Assembly: GCA_001839685.1 (NCBI GenBank)
Contig: MLAK01000638.1
Location: 90,297-154,296 of the forward strand
From: Tritrichomonas foetus
Taxonomy: Eukaryota; Parabasalia; Tritrichomonadida; Tritrichomonadidae
Length of the DNA stretch: 64,000 nt
Direction: 5' to 3'
In this document: positions 10,901 to 21,114 of the stretch, in pieces
Layout of the letters: each line of letters opens with the position of its first letter
Position numbering within the stretch: position 1 is the first letter of the stretch
Position numbers and translations under genes: made by a program
The notes under the pieces: model-generated
What the model was told of the DNA's origin: nothing
Seen by the model: the letters and a program-made list of their open reading frames with translations, nothing else
Databases searched by the model: none

Positions 10901-11898
10901 GAAGTTCCAAAGGCTCTCACTGATGCACCAAATAATGACGAGTTCAAATTTAATCCTGATGATTTCAAAATCGATTTGTCTCCACCTAGAAAGCCCAATA
11001 ATGACTTTCCAAAATCGAATCCTCAATTAAAACAGTTTGGTCGAGTTGATTTTATCAGGAATAGTAAAGATAAAATTTCTAAAACAGATGATTCTGAATC
11101 AGAAACACCGAACGATGATGATGATACTCTTTCTAAAACAGTAGGTCCAACTGAAAGTCTAAAAGAAAACGTAATGCCACCACTCCCACCGCAAGTAGCT
11201 GAACCACCTTCACAAGAAAGCTCTTCCAGGAGTCCAAGAAGGTCGGTCAGGAGTTCAAGCGCGCTTCATTCACCAAGGATAAATGATGATGAACAAAAAC
11301 AACTGGATATGGCACAAGAAAGCACTCGTAGTCGAAGTGCTTTGTCACAAGGAAATGCAAATAATATTGCTGATACTCAATATTCCAGTGAAGAAGATAA
11401 AAATGATGGTAACGAAGAAGAAGAAGGTGATGACAAAAATAATGATGATAAAAATGATGATGACAAAAATGATGATGACAAAAATGATGATGACAAAAAT
11501 GATGATGACAAAAATGATGATGACAAAAATGATGATGACAAAAATGATGATGACAAAAATGATGATGACAAAAATGATGATGACAAAAATGATGATGACA
11601 AAAATGATGATGACAAAAATGATGATGANNNNNNNNNNNNNNNNNNNNNNNNNNNNNNNNNNNNNNNNNNNNNNNNNNNNNNNNNNNNNNNNNNNNNNNN
11701 NNNNNNNNNNNNNNNNNNNNNNNNNNNNNNNNNNNNNNNNNNNNNNNNNNNNNNNNNNNNNNNNNNNNNNNNNNNNNNNNNNNNNNNNNNNNNNNNNNNN
11801 NNNNNNNNNNNNNNNNNNNNGAAAATGATGATGATGAAAATGATGATGATGATGAAAATGATGATGACGAAAATGATGATGGTGATGATGACGCTTAA
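7967..11898 (+). CDS. Large coiled-coil protein with acidic NDDDK repeat; assembly gap inside
   Basis: It starts MFGEDGDRLAALRAQQ. The first about 40 residues are Gln/Arg-rich and contain YADELRRQIQEK, a type of short motif also seen in microtubule and ciliary coiled-coil proteins such as CSPP1 and CCDC66 (loose resemblance only). Residues about 60-160 are Asn/Ser-rich and disordered. Residues about 180-690 are long heptad-type helices. Residues about 690-1150 are acidic and disordered, with Pro and SR patches. From about 1155 a pentapeptide NDDDK runs into a 192-base N gap. After the gap the ENDDD sequence is in another frame and stops at 11898. Following the exact N count gives an implausible Met/Lys frame to 11911, so the real gap length is not 192. 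I infer a cytoskeletal or flagellar structural protein. Confidence 0.75.
11431..11628 (+). repeat. 15-bp tandem repeat (NDDDK) running into an assembly gap
   Basis: Units of aatgatgatgacaaa are repeated about 12 times with almost no divergence, then Ns begin. The lack of divergence suggests recent expansion. Confidence 0.95.
11629..11820. other. Assembly gap, 192 N
   Basis: An unsequenced stretch inside the NDDDK repeat. Reading frames on either side agree only if the true length is 1 modulo 3. Confidence 0.99.
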
Positions 11899-12692
11899 TA
11901 AAATTAGATGATCAAGATGTCGTTCACATTCATAATTTATTCCTCATTTATAAACATGTTAGTTAATACACTGTTATCTTTTTATCTTTTGACATATTAA
12001 ATTTGATAAAAGGAGAATTGATTCATCTTGTTTTGATAGATACCGATCAAAACAAAATTTTAGAAATGAATGCTTTTTGAATACCGAAGAAATTATATTT
12101 TGAGAAATGAATAAATTTTTTTGATGAGATAAATTTATATCTCTTTTACAAAAAATACACAGCAAGTCAAATTGAATAGAATAAAAATAATTTGAATTCA
12201 AATGTATATATTTGAATATTTTGTAATATTTTGATATTAAGATATTTATAAGATATATAATTTAATAGTAAATATATTTATATACTTTCTAATATTATAT
12301 ATGAACTGTGATTCTCAAAGTTGACTAGAAACTAAATAATTTACTTATTAAAAAATTAATTCACTTTTAATGAAAATAAAGATTTTGAATGTCAAATAGA
12401 AAACATATAATTATTTAGTAAATCGGTTTTTATAAACCCATTTGCTTTGCTTTGAATTAGTTTATTATATTATTATCAAGCCTTGGGTTGGATTATTATT
12501 TTCTGTATGTAAGCTAAAAAATTTTCAAAGCTTCGATTGAGCTCAGGATTTCATCAATAACAAATGAATTTATTCTCAAAATTACTCTCTGATAAAAAAA
12601 AATTGAATGATTATCAGAGTAAATTTCATAGATAAATTCAATGAAAAAGCTTAAGAATTCAGAAAAAGTGGAAAACTGAGCTTTATTTGAAG
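11899..12692. other. Intergenic, AT-rich
   Basis: About 790 bp with very low GC and no gene recognised. It should contain the promoter of the B56 gene downstream. Confidence 0.6.
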
Positions 12693-14759
12693 ATGGCACT
12701 CGCGCGCCAGGCTCGCGAAAAATCTGCCATGCAATTTTGTCTCTTCCAGTCAACTCCCCAAGGAGCTGCCTCAAAGCAAAAATATTTATCTATACACCGC
12801 GCGACTCTCGAGCCACTTCAAGGACAAATTGAATCCACAATTCGACAGCCAGACAATTTATCGCCCAATAATCCAAATAATGGAAATGGATATGCTGGTA
12901 TAAAACTAGGTTCAGCTGATTCACACCATGATTCTTCAAACAGATTCACGAACAGCTTTCCTGTACCAGGGTGTGCTAATCCTTCGACTCCAGCAAACCT
13001 CACAAATAGTAATTCAATTAATTCTTTGAGCCCTAACAATAATTCAATAAGCACTTTAAATCTTCAGAATAATCAGTTAACTGATCGAATTAATAATTTA
13101 ACTCAACCGATTTTCTCTCCCAAATTACACAATATAGCGCCATCACACGGCAAGAAAATTTCCCAAACGCCGGTTTTACTGAAACCACATAATTCAAATC
13201 CATCAAGTGGTTCACCAAATTCATCATGTTATTCACAAAAAGAAAACGTGCTTCCAGCAAATATTTCACATAACAATAGCCAGCAAATTTTGAGAAAGTT
13301 AGACCTAACAGACAATGATTTACCTTCTCAGCGATTTTCTTCTTTGAAAAGCACATCAAAATCTTTGCAAGTTTTTAATAATGAGCTTCTTGCTTTACCT
13401 TCTTCTGTTGATGATCCAAACTTTGATCGAATTTTTGTTGAAAAGCTTGAATTATGTTCACATCTTCTCGATTTCAGTTCACCACAAGCTGATTCGAAAG
13501 AAAAATTAATCAAAGCTCGAAGCCTTTGTGAATTTATCGAACTTTTTGAAAACGCTCGAGAAATTCACAAACTTTCCGAAACACAACAAAAACAAGCTTT
13601 TGATATGTTATACGAAAATATTTTTACACAAGATCCAACAGTTCCTATTCCTGGCATTCGCTCTGATATCAATGTAGTAATTACAGAGCCTTCATGGCCA
13701 CATCTTTTTTATTGTTATCAAATATTGAATCGATTCTCTCAAGTTTTTAGCAACTCTCCATTAATCAACATCAATATTGCAAAGCAAGCGATAAACCTTT
13801 CACAACTTCCTGATACAAATGAAAGGATGCAATTGATTGCATTTCTTCGAGCTTATTTTGATAATCATCCAGACGATCGTTTAACTTTATTGAAAGAAAT
13901 TGAAAAGAAATTGATTGACCTCAGAGATGGATCTGTTTCTCCATACTGTGCAATGCCACTTTTAATCTTTCTCACCCACATGTATCCTCGCTTAAACATG
14001 GATATGATGCAATACTTCCTCCAAATTATCAGTCAATCTGTTGTTCCACTTGCTGGTTTAAATTTTCTCATTCTCTATCACCAAAATTTAAGACAACTGC
14101 TCGCTACTGTTCTCCAAGGGCATCCACAATATGCGATGAAGTGGCTTCGTGATCTTGAATTAAGATGGCCTTTAACAAATGGTTCAAAACAACAACAATT
14201 TCTCGAAATGTTGCTTTTCTTATTTTCCAAAATACCACAAGATACATTTAAACCAATGGCTCAGCGAGTTTTCGCTTTTTTGGCTGAGTGTGTTGGTTCA
14301 CAGCATTCAAAAGTGAGCGAAACAGCCATGGCCATTTGGAGTAAAGCCACACCAGAGAACTGGGTTGGTCTCAACAATAAAGTTGCTATGCATGAAATGT
14401 TCGAAAATGTATCTCTCATTGCGGAGCAGAAACATTGGTGTAAAGCAAACGCTGAAAAAGCGCAACAAGCCTTAAACGATATGAATAGAATAAATAAAAA
14501 TATGTATCATCAAATGAAGATGGCTCAGAAGCAAAGACGGGCACAAAGATACATACACCGCGCTCCAAATGACTGTCAGCGTGGATGGGCTGCAATTGCG
14601 AGAAAGGCAAAAGAAAGGAGTCCGAATAATGAATTTGATTTAAATGCCAAACTAAAAGAATTTTACGATCTTTTCCACAACGAGAAGAAAGAAACTCTTG
14701 CGCCAACAAGATTTGTTCCAGTAATTCCAAAAGACAAAAATAAAGACAAGAAGAAATGA
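12693..14759 (+). CDS. PP2A regulatory subunit, B56 (B') family
   Basis: 688 residues from the first ATG (12693). Residues 1-240 are a disordered Asn/Ser/Pro-rich extension. From about 244 to 620 the protein follows the B56 helical-repeat domain. Recognisable blocks are EPSWPHLFYCYQILNRF (about 330), LRWPLTNGSKQQQFLEMLLF (about 486) and FAFLAECVGSQHSKVSETA (about 528). These match the conserved WPHLQLVYEFFLRF, KYWPKTHSPKEVMFLNE and [20 protein letters not shown] blocks of animal and yeast B56. The C-terminus is Lys-rich (KDKNKDKKK). Known role: it targets the PP2A core enzyme to substrates carrying LxxIxE motifs. In a flagellate this may include mitotic and basal-body functions, but that is inference. 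Confidence 0.9.
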   Translation: MALARQAREKSAMQFCLFQSTPQGAASKQKYLSIHRATLEPLQGQIESTIRQPDNLSPNNPNNGNGYAGIKLGSADSHHDSSNRFTNSFPVPGCANPSTPANLTNSNSINSLSPNNNSISTLNLQNNQLTDRINNLTQPIFSPKLHNIAPSHGKKISQTPVLLKPHNSNPSSGSPNSSCYSQKENVLPANISHNNSQQILRKLDLTDNDLPSQRFSSLKSTSKSLQVFNNELLALPSSVDDPNFDRIFVEKLELCSHLLDFSSPQADSKEKLIKARSLCEFIELFENAREIHKLSETQQKQAFDMLYENIFTQDPTVPIPGIRSDINVVITEPSWPHLFYCYQILNRFSQVFSNSPLININIAKQAINLSQLPDTNERMQLIAFLRAYFDNHPDDRLTLLKEIEKKLIDLRDGSVSPYCAMPLLIFLTHMYPRLNMDMMQYFLQIISQSVVPLAGLNFLILYHQNLRQLLATVLQGHPQYAMKWLRDLELRWPLTNGSKQQQFLEMLLFLFSKIPQDTFKPMAQRVFAFLAECVGSQHSKVSETAMAIWSKATPENWVGLNNKVAMHEMFENVSLIAEQKHWCKANAEKAQQALNDMNRINKNMYHQMKMAQKQRRAQRYIHRAPNDCQRGWAAIARKAKERSPNNEFDLNAKLKEFYDLFHNEKKETLAPTRFVPVIPKDKNKDKKK

Positions 14760-15419
14760 ATCCCAGTTTCCTTAGTAATAATTTTGTACTACAAATTTAT
14801 GTAATACAATAACTTTGTTTGTTCACAAATCTACCAATTTTATAATAGATTGTTCTATTTTCCATAGTACTATTTTCCAATATTTTTACAAAACTCACTT
14901 TGTTATAATTTTGGGTTCATTTTTATGAACTCAAAAAAAGATAATATGATATTTTATTTATTATGTTTTTTGTTTGTAAATAATAGATGCGTTTTAACTT
15001 TTTGTTTTGATTTTATTTTATCTCGACAACTATTTTTTTGGGAAAGATTTTATTTTGTAAATAATAATATATCATTAGGTAATAAATTTATATTCATATT
15101 TAACTTTCGTTTATGAATTAAAAAGTAAATAAACGTTCTGTATGCTGAAGGGAAAAAGTGATGACAATTTATTTTGTCTAGAGCGTAATATGACTTTTTC
15201 CAGCATTTTCTTGCTTTGAAATATCATTTTTATTAATATGTTAAATGAAAATATCATGACAAGAATCATATTATGCAATAGATGATGCATTGCATACTGG
15301 ACATTTCATCAAGTATGCTGATATGTAGAATACCTTTCCTGAAATAATTATTAAATTATTATCAGGATAGAACAATTTTTCATTTCACTTTCCTTCACAA
15401 TTTGGTGTTGTTTTTCGGG
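14760..15419. other. Intergenic, AT-rich
   Basis: A 3' region between the B56 gene and the duplicated segment. A 63-codon frame at 14925-15116 is low-complexity and hydrophobic, and I do not regard it as a gene. Confidence 0.6.
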
Positions 15420-15590
15420 GAAAGTAAATAATGACGAAATCGATCAAGTTTGTAATTGCAGATATTACAACGATAACCAAACAGAAGGTCAAAATGGTAC
15501 AAAGCCATATTTTGAAACGCTCGAAGCATTTCTGTTGTTGGACTTGAGCAGAATATATCCATCACTTATTTTTCTTGTTTTTTGCCAATG
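15420..15590 (+). pseudogene. Truncated copy of the small gene at 21115-21744
   Basis: Bases 15420-15531 are essentially identical to the minus strand of the intact gene (DEIDQVCNCRYYNDNQ region). Bases 15532-15590 then match a later part of it (GLEQNISITYFSCFLP region). A 187-bp segment, equivalent to 21284-21470, is missing at the junction, which shifts the frame. The N- and C-terminal coding parts are absent. Near-identity over both blocks implies a recent duplication. The orientation is opposite to the intact copy, and the fragment lies beyond the left GTPase gene just as the intact copy lies beyond the right one. Confidence 0.9.
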
Positions 15591-15737
15591 CTTAATAATG
15601 CTGATTTGCGAGATGGAATCTTCTTCATATTATTCAAAGCAGAAAATAAAAAATAATAATAAAAAAAAAGTGAGGAGGTAAAATATAAAATTTTAGATGA
15701 ATTGCTAGATGACTAGATGTAATAACAAATTAGTCAT

Positions 15738-17663
15738 TCACTTTAATGTTAAAATATAAGACCTATTGCCATTCTTTGAGCCATGATATGGATAGTTTTT
15801 ATATCCTGGATCATCGGCCTTTATGATTTGTGTTTTTGATCCATCACCAAAAATCAAATCACTTTCAGAAATAACAATTTCAATGTATTCCACATGAGCT
15901 GTATAGTGACCTCTTCCCATTCCATGCTTGTATCTCGATTGTGAAGAACAAATATCACCACCATATATGTGAAGTGTCATTGAATCTACATCAAAACTCG
16001 ATTTTACATTCCCAACTTTAGATCGACCACTACAGGTACTATCGTTGATACCTTCACATGTATACTCATACATTTTTGAATATTTAGTTGCTGTGACTTG
16101 AATAATGACTTCATCTTTATCATTAACTGTCCATTTATGTGAATGATTTTTATCTTTCCACAATTCTACTACATTTCCAATTTGGCCACTTTTTCGTGCT
16201 TCTGAAACAGTTTTAGGGAATGGAGGACATTCTTTACATCTAAGTTTCAATTTTTCATTTGAAATATCCCAAATGTCTTTTTTCAAGGAATTTTTACTCT
16301 GTTCAAATATTCTGGTTTTTAGAAGTTCATCACAACCTTTTGACACAGTTTTTTCAAAAGTGCTTCCAGCTTTTTCGGAATATTGATTCCCCCAATTTTT
16401 CTTATCACGTTTAATATTTCGAAGCTCAGATCCCATTAATTTTCCTAAAACATCAACAATATATTTACTATGTTCTTTTCTAATTTTATCTATAATATAG
16501 CTGAATCCTTGCTCTTTATAATATTCTTGATAAGATTCATTAATTTTCTTTTGGACCATTTCTTGAATCATAACTTGTTTTTTCTTGAAGAGAGTGAATG
16601 ATTCGATTTTCTTTAGTTGATTAATGCAATTTCGTGTGAAGATTTCTCTTGTTCGTGCACACATATTTTCTGAATAAGAATTTTTATTGAAATTATCAAA
16701 ATTCTCTATAATTTGTTTCTTAATATAAGCTGGTATTTCATTAATTTCATGATTTACATCAACCATTGCTTTTTCGATTAATCCTTCAATTACTTTATTA
16801 TATATATCAGTGGAATTGATATTAGGATTATCGAGATCAGTGAGTTGATTAATTATTGGTCGAACGTTTTCAAGAACTTGAAGAAGGATTGTTCCTGGAA
16901 TTTCATCTCTCATATTGACAATTGATACAATGAAATGAAGATAATCTTTCAGTGATTCAAAATAGACACTAGTTTGAGTAAAATCAGGTTGACACAAAAC
17001 TTGGAAATTATTTTCATTATAAATCACATTTTCTTGATTAAGAATTTTGATGACATTATCCTTGACTTTTTTATCTTGATTTTTCCTTTGAGTATTGAGC
17101 TCTTCTTCAGACATATCTTTAGATCCTTTAATTCCCATTGTTCTAACCATAATGATAAAACCAGTTTCATATTGAATTCCACCACCTGGAATGATTTTAC
17201 TGATTCCTAAGAAATTCCGAATTTCAGGAATGTTAATTGTGTTAATGACATCTTTACTAACATATGTAATCAGAGTAGAAATTTGTAAAAGAAGTGTTGT
17301 CATCTTTTTAACATTTCCAGATCGTTGACCTTTAATGTCGTGAAGACCTTCACAATCAATAATAAAGATATCTGCATCTTTATTCAATTTTGGATGAACA
17401 TCATGATTTGGCAATATTTGATTAATTTTAAATGGTCCACAATAGTTACAGCCTTGAGTAATTGATTCTGAACCATCATCAGCTTCAAAAGGGCCAGATG
17501 GTTCTAATTCACCAGTAATGATCTGATTTGCTCTTGTTGATTTTCCTGCTCTTAAAATTCCAAAAAAAGTCAAAAGAATTGGATTTTTAGAATTTTTTAA
17601 ATGTTGAGTAAAGTCTTGCGACAGAGTAAGATCATCATTGAACAATGCTTTCGATTGTAGCAT
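15738..17663 (-). CDS. GBP/atlastin-like large GTPase, left copy (G4 motif altered)
   Basis: 641 residues, ATG at 17663. The N-terminal GTPase domain shows the P-loop G35-ILRA-G40-K-S42-T, a switch-I ITQG with Thr69, and G3 DCEG (103-106). At the place of the GBP/atlastin G4 motif (Arg-Asp) it reads MVRT (172-175), so the guanine-contacting Asp is Thr. A helical region of about 300 residues follows, then a Cys-rich link (CKECPPFPKTVSEARKSGQ) and a C-terminal beta-rich domain of about 130 residues that I do not recognise. No transmembrane hairpin is visible, so it resembles soluble GBPs more than atlastins. The gene is transcribed divergently from its paralogue at 18747. Dynamin-superfamily members of this type act on membranes. 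The role here is unknown, and the altered G4 may mean relaxed nucleotide specificity or decay. Confidence 0.8.
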   Translation of the reverse strand: MLQSKALFNDDLTLSQDFTQHLKNSKNPILLTFFGILRAGKSTRANQIITGELEPSGPFEADDGSESITQGCNYCGPFKINQILPNHDVHPKLNKDADIFIIDCEGLHDIKGQRSGNVKKMTTLLLQISTLITYVSKDVINTINIPEIRNFLGISKIIPGGGIQYETGFIIMVRTMGIKGSKDMSEEELNTQRKNQDKKVKDNVIKILNQENVIYNENNFQVLCQPDFTQTSVYFESLKDYLHFIVSIVNMRDEIPGTILLQVLENVRPIINQLTDLDNPNINSTDIYNKVIEGLIEKAMVDVNHEINEIPAYIKKQIIENFDNFNKNSYSENMCARTREIFTRNCINQLKKIESFTLFKKKQVMIQEMVQKKINESYQEYYKEQGFSYIIDKIRKEHSKYIVDVLGKLMGSELRNIKRDKKNWGNQYSEKAGSTFEKTVSKGCDELLKTRIFEQSKNSLKKDIWDISNEKLKLRCKECPPFPKTVSEARKSGQIGNVVELWKDKNHSHKWTVNDKDEVIIQVTATKYSKMYEYTCEGINDSTCSGRSKVGNVKSSFDVDSMTLHIYGGDICSSQSRYKHGMGRGHYTAHVEYIEIVISESDLIFGDGSKTQIIKADDPGYKNYPYHGSKNGNRSYILTLK

Positions 17664-18746
17664 TTACAATATCTAAATGAATTAACAATCAAATAAGTTA
17701 ATGAAGTGATGATGATTTTTTATTTTTTATTTAGCATGTCACTTTTTATTTCATAGGTTTGACACATTTTTGAATTGAAAATAACATTCGTTCATTTAAG
17801 GGTCAACTGCCAAAAAAATAAACCTTTGAATTATATTTGAATAGATTTGTAGCAGTTTAATTCAAAACATAACTTTTTCCGAAAAACTGGTATAACCACT
17901 ATTTCTTTCAAAATAAATAAATATAAACGTATGGCAGTTGACCCTTAATGATTGACTGTATGAATGTGTCACTAATAGAATTTTCTTTAACATCAACTCA
18001 AATATATCTTAAATGATTGATTCATATTTCTTTATTGCCATTTTGATTGTCAAATAGCATCTAAAATGTAAATTCAAATTGTATAACTCTCAGAGTTGAT
18101 TTACGCTTTGAATTTACATTTTCCATAATAATATATACTCAGAAAGAGTCTATTCATGTAATAATATTTCTGATTAAGGGGGATGATCTTTCTTTGTGAA
18201 AGATATTAGTAATCATTTTTGGAAACTATTATAGAAGAAACTTAATTTACAAAAGAATTCATTTTATTTCAAAAACTTTTTGAAGTGAAAGAACATAATA
18301 TGTCATTAGTTATACACTTATGTTTTCATTTGAAGTCTACATTTTCCAATCCAAATAAAGGAGAATTCATTACTTTCCTTGGAAAGACATCTCATAATTA
18401 TTTAACACATGGAATATCAAAGAAAAAGTTTAGACATTTTGAGTACTCTCAGAAAGTGAAAGAGGTTGCTAAAATAATCCACCATGGATTATTCAATGAG
18501 AACAAACGATACATCAATTATCAAAAAAATTAGCTGTGTAATTGTGTTAAAAGCCCATTTGTACTATTGTTTTGTATTATACAAGTGGTATTCTACTTAG
18601 TTTTCATCATAAAGATTGAATGCTATTTTGTGACATTTTTAACATTTTCAAATTCTAAAAGAAGCCAAAAATTGATGATACTTTTTCAGAATCAAAACAA
18701 GTCATCATGAGTTCATTTTCTTATTAGGTAGTTGTTCATATTTCAT
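17664..18746. promoter_or_regulatory. Spacer between divergent GTPase paralogues
   Basis: About 1.08 kb that must hold both promoters. It contains an imperfect inverted repeat of about 19 bp at 17793-17812 and 17932-17950 (core taagggtcaactgcca), possibly a short MITE or a regulatory palindrome. Bases 18344-18374 recur exactly at 20855-20885. A 77-codon ATG frame at 18300-18533 has no recognised similarity and overlaps that repeat. Confidence 0.5.
17793..17950. repeat. MITE-like inverted repeat, 158 bp
   Basis: Arms catttaagggtcaactgcca (17793-17812) and the complement of cattaagggtcaactgcca (17932-17950) differ by one inserted T. The interior of about 120 bp is AT-rich and non-coding. Confidence 0.55.
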
Positions 18747-20666
18747 ATGAGCCAATCTAAACCACTATTCAATGATGATCTCACCCTCACAAGTGACTTT
18801 CAAAATCTATTAGAAAAATCAAAGAATCCAATAATAATCACTTTCTTCGGAATCTATCGAGCTGGAAAGTCAACAAGAGCTAATCAGCTCATCACTGGTA
18901 TCATAGACTCGTCAAAACCGTTTGAAACTGATGATGGTTCTGATTCCATTACACAAGGATGTCATTTTTGTGGGCCTTTGAAAATGAATCAATTACTGCC
19001 AAATCATAATGATAGTGTCAGTTTGAACAAAGATGCAGATATTTTTATTGTTGATTGTGAAGGTTTGCATGACATCAAAGGAAACCAATCAGGAAACATC
19101 AGGAAAATGACAATAATTCTTTTACAAATCTCAACCATCATTACCTATGTTAGTAAAGATATCATCAATTATATAAATGTGAATGAAATTCGAGATTTCT
19201 TTGGAATCAGCAAAATCATTCCAGGTGGTGGTATTCAATATGAAACTGGTTTTACAATTATGGTAAGAGATGTTGGTATCAAAGGAGCTAAAGGGTTGTC
19301 TGAGGATGAAGTGAATATCAAAAGACGAGAACAAGATCAAACAGTAAAAGGCACAATGATTAATATTCTAAAAGATAATCATATTGTCTACAATGATCGG
19401 AATTTCCAAGTTTTATATCAACCAAATTTTCCACCAGAAAACTTATATTTCCAATCCATGAAAGATTATATGAACTTTGTTGGATCAATCATTAACATGC
19501 GAGATGAGATTCCAGGAAAATTATTAGTTAAAGTTGCTGACAATGTTCGTCCAATCATTAATCGACTCACTAATTTAAACAATCCTAATATCAATTCTAC
19601 TGATTTATATAATCAAGTGATTGAAAATATAATAGAACAAGCAATGGTTGATGTCACTCACGAAATTAATAAAATTCCATCTTATATCCAAAATCAACTT
19701 AATAATAATCATACACATTTCAATGTCAGTTCATATACTTCAACTAAATGCTCACAACTCAAAAATCTATTCACACAAAACTGCACAAGCCAATTGAAGA
19801 AAATCGAATCGTTTGATTGCTACCAAAGAAAACTGAATAGCATTGATAGTACTGTTAAAAATACAATTTCTTCTAATCATACCAGATTTTATCAAGATTA
19901 TGTAATTCCTAAAGAATCTCAAATTATCAAAAATAAACAAATGCAAGAAATTACCCGTGTAGTAAATAACTCATCAAGCTCAGATTTGAGATCAATTGAT
20001 TCCAATGTCGACAATTGGATTAAGAAATTCGTAGATCCTGCAGTTAAGTCACTCGAAAGTACTGTTATTAAACAATGTTCTAATGCTAAGTATTCTAGTA
20101 AGCTTGAACAATGCATAAATAGTATCAGAACAGATTTAACAAATCATGCCAGACAAAAATTCCGTGATCGATGTAATGAATGTCCACCATATCCAAGCAC
20201 AGTTTCAGAGGCAAGAAGAAGTGGACAAACTGGAAGCTATGTGACCTTATGGAATGGAAAGTCGAGTTCACATACATGGAGAGTCGACAGTTCTGACAAC
20301 GTATATATTAAAGTTACAGCCCAAAAATACAGAGATGTCTACGGATATACATCTGAAGGAATTTGCTATAGTACTCGAGATTATTGCATTGATTTGGGAA
20401 CTGTCATTACATCGTTTAATTATCGTACAATGGAGTTAAGAGTTCATGGAGGCTCATTGGATTCTTCTCAAACAAGATACAAACATGGATTGGGAAGAGG
20501 GCATTACACAGCAAAAATTGAAAGGATTGAAATAACAATTAATGATGATCTTTATTTTCAAGATGGAAAAAAGAATGCAACAATAAGTGGTGAACAACCT
20601 AGTTATAAAGTTTATCCAGTGTATTGTTCACGTGATGGTGATGTAACATTCAGACTTCGTTTCTAG
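18747..20666 (+). CDS. GBP/atlastin-like large GTPase, right copy (intact motifs)
   Basis: 639 residues from the ATG at 18747. The open frame upstream has no earlier ATG, and this start aligns with the paralogue (M-x-QSK-x-LFNDDLTL). Motifs: P-loop G35-IYRA-G40-K-S42-T, switch-I ITQG (68-71), DCEG (103-106) and MVRD with the GBP-type G4 Arg174-Asp175. The two paralogues are very similar through the GTPase domain, diverge in the helical middle, and converge again in the C-terminal domain after CNECPPYPSTVSEARRSGQ. The shared C-terminal block QTRYKHGLGRGHYTA versus QSRYKHGMGRGHYTA suggests a functional surface. No signal peptide or membrane segment is seen. Predicted role: GTP-driven membrane remodelling or tethering. 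The biological process is not known. Confidence 0.82.
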   Translation: MSQSKPLFNDDLTLTSDFQNLLEKSKNPIIITFFGIYRAGKSTRANQLITGIIDSSKPFETDDGSDSITQGCHFCGPLKMNQLLPNHNDSVSLNKDADIFIVDCEGLHDIKGNQSGNIRKMTIILLQISTIITYVSKDIINYINVNEIRDFFGISKIIPGGGIQYETGFTIMVRDVGIKGAKGLSEDEVNIKRREQDQTVKGTMINILKDNHIVYNDRNFQVLYQPNFPPENLYFQSMKDYMNFVGSIINMRDEIPGKLLVKVADNVRPIINRLTNLNNPNINSTDLYNQVIENIIEQAMVDVTHEINKIPSYIQNQLNNNHTHFNVSSYTSTKCSQLKNLFTQNCTSQLKKIESFDCYQRKLNSIDSTVKNTISSNHTRFYQDYVIPKESQIIKNKQMQEITRVVNNSSSSDLRSIDSNVDNWIKKFVDPAVKSLESTVIKQCSNAKYSSKLEQCINSIRTDLTNHARQKFRDRCNECPPYPSTVSEARRSGQTGSYVTLWNGKSSSHTWRVDSSDNVYIKVTAQKYRDVYGYTSEGICYSTRDYCIDLGTVITSFNYRTMELRVHGGSLDSSQTRYKHGLGRGHYTAKIERIEITINDDLYFQDGKKNATISGEQPSYKVYPVYCSRDGDVTFRLRF

Positions 20667-21114
20667 AAAAACTCGAGAATAAGCATTTCTTAATCAGTAA
20701 ACATCATTTTTTTCACTCCAATGTTATTATAAAAATATATCATTTATAATGTTACTTATTTGATTGTTAATTCTATTATAAATATAAAATCTGAAATCGT
20801 AGTCTATTCAATATCATAGTCCAATGTGTTATTTGGAGAACATAATGTTACTTATTCCAATCCAAATAAAGGAGAATTCATTACTAATGTTACTTATTGA
20901 ATCATTAATATCACATTGCACTATGATATAATTTAAAATGTTACAGTCGATCATTATTTTATAAATATAAAATCTGAGTTGAAGTATCTCAATTAAAAAT
21001 CACCACAAAAAAAATAAAAAATACAAAATAATTTTCTAAATCCGATGCTTCTTTAAATATATATAATTCATGAATAAAACAACAAAAAAACAAAAATGAA
21101 GGAATCTTTCCTTT
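20667..21114. other. Intergenic between convergent genes, with short repeats
   Basis: This is the 3' region of two convergent genes. The 13-bp string aatgttacttatt occurs three times (20748, 20844, 20886). Between the last two lies a 28-bp piece identical to spacer DNA at 18347-18374. Otherwise AT-rich. Confidence 0.7.

Noticed and set aside
18300..18533. 77-codon frame between the GTPases
   Set aside because: No similarity, and it covers a stretch that was copied as filler elsewhere.
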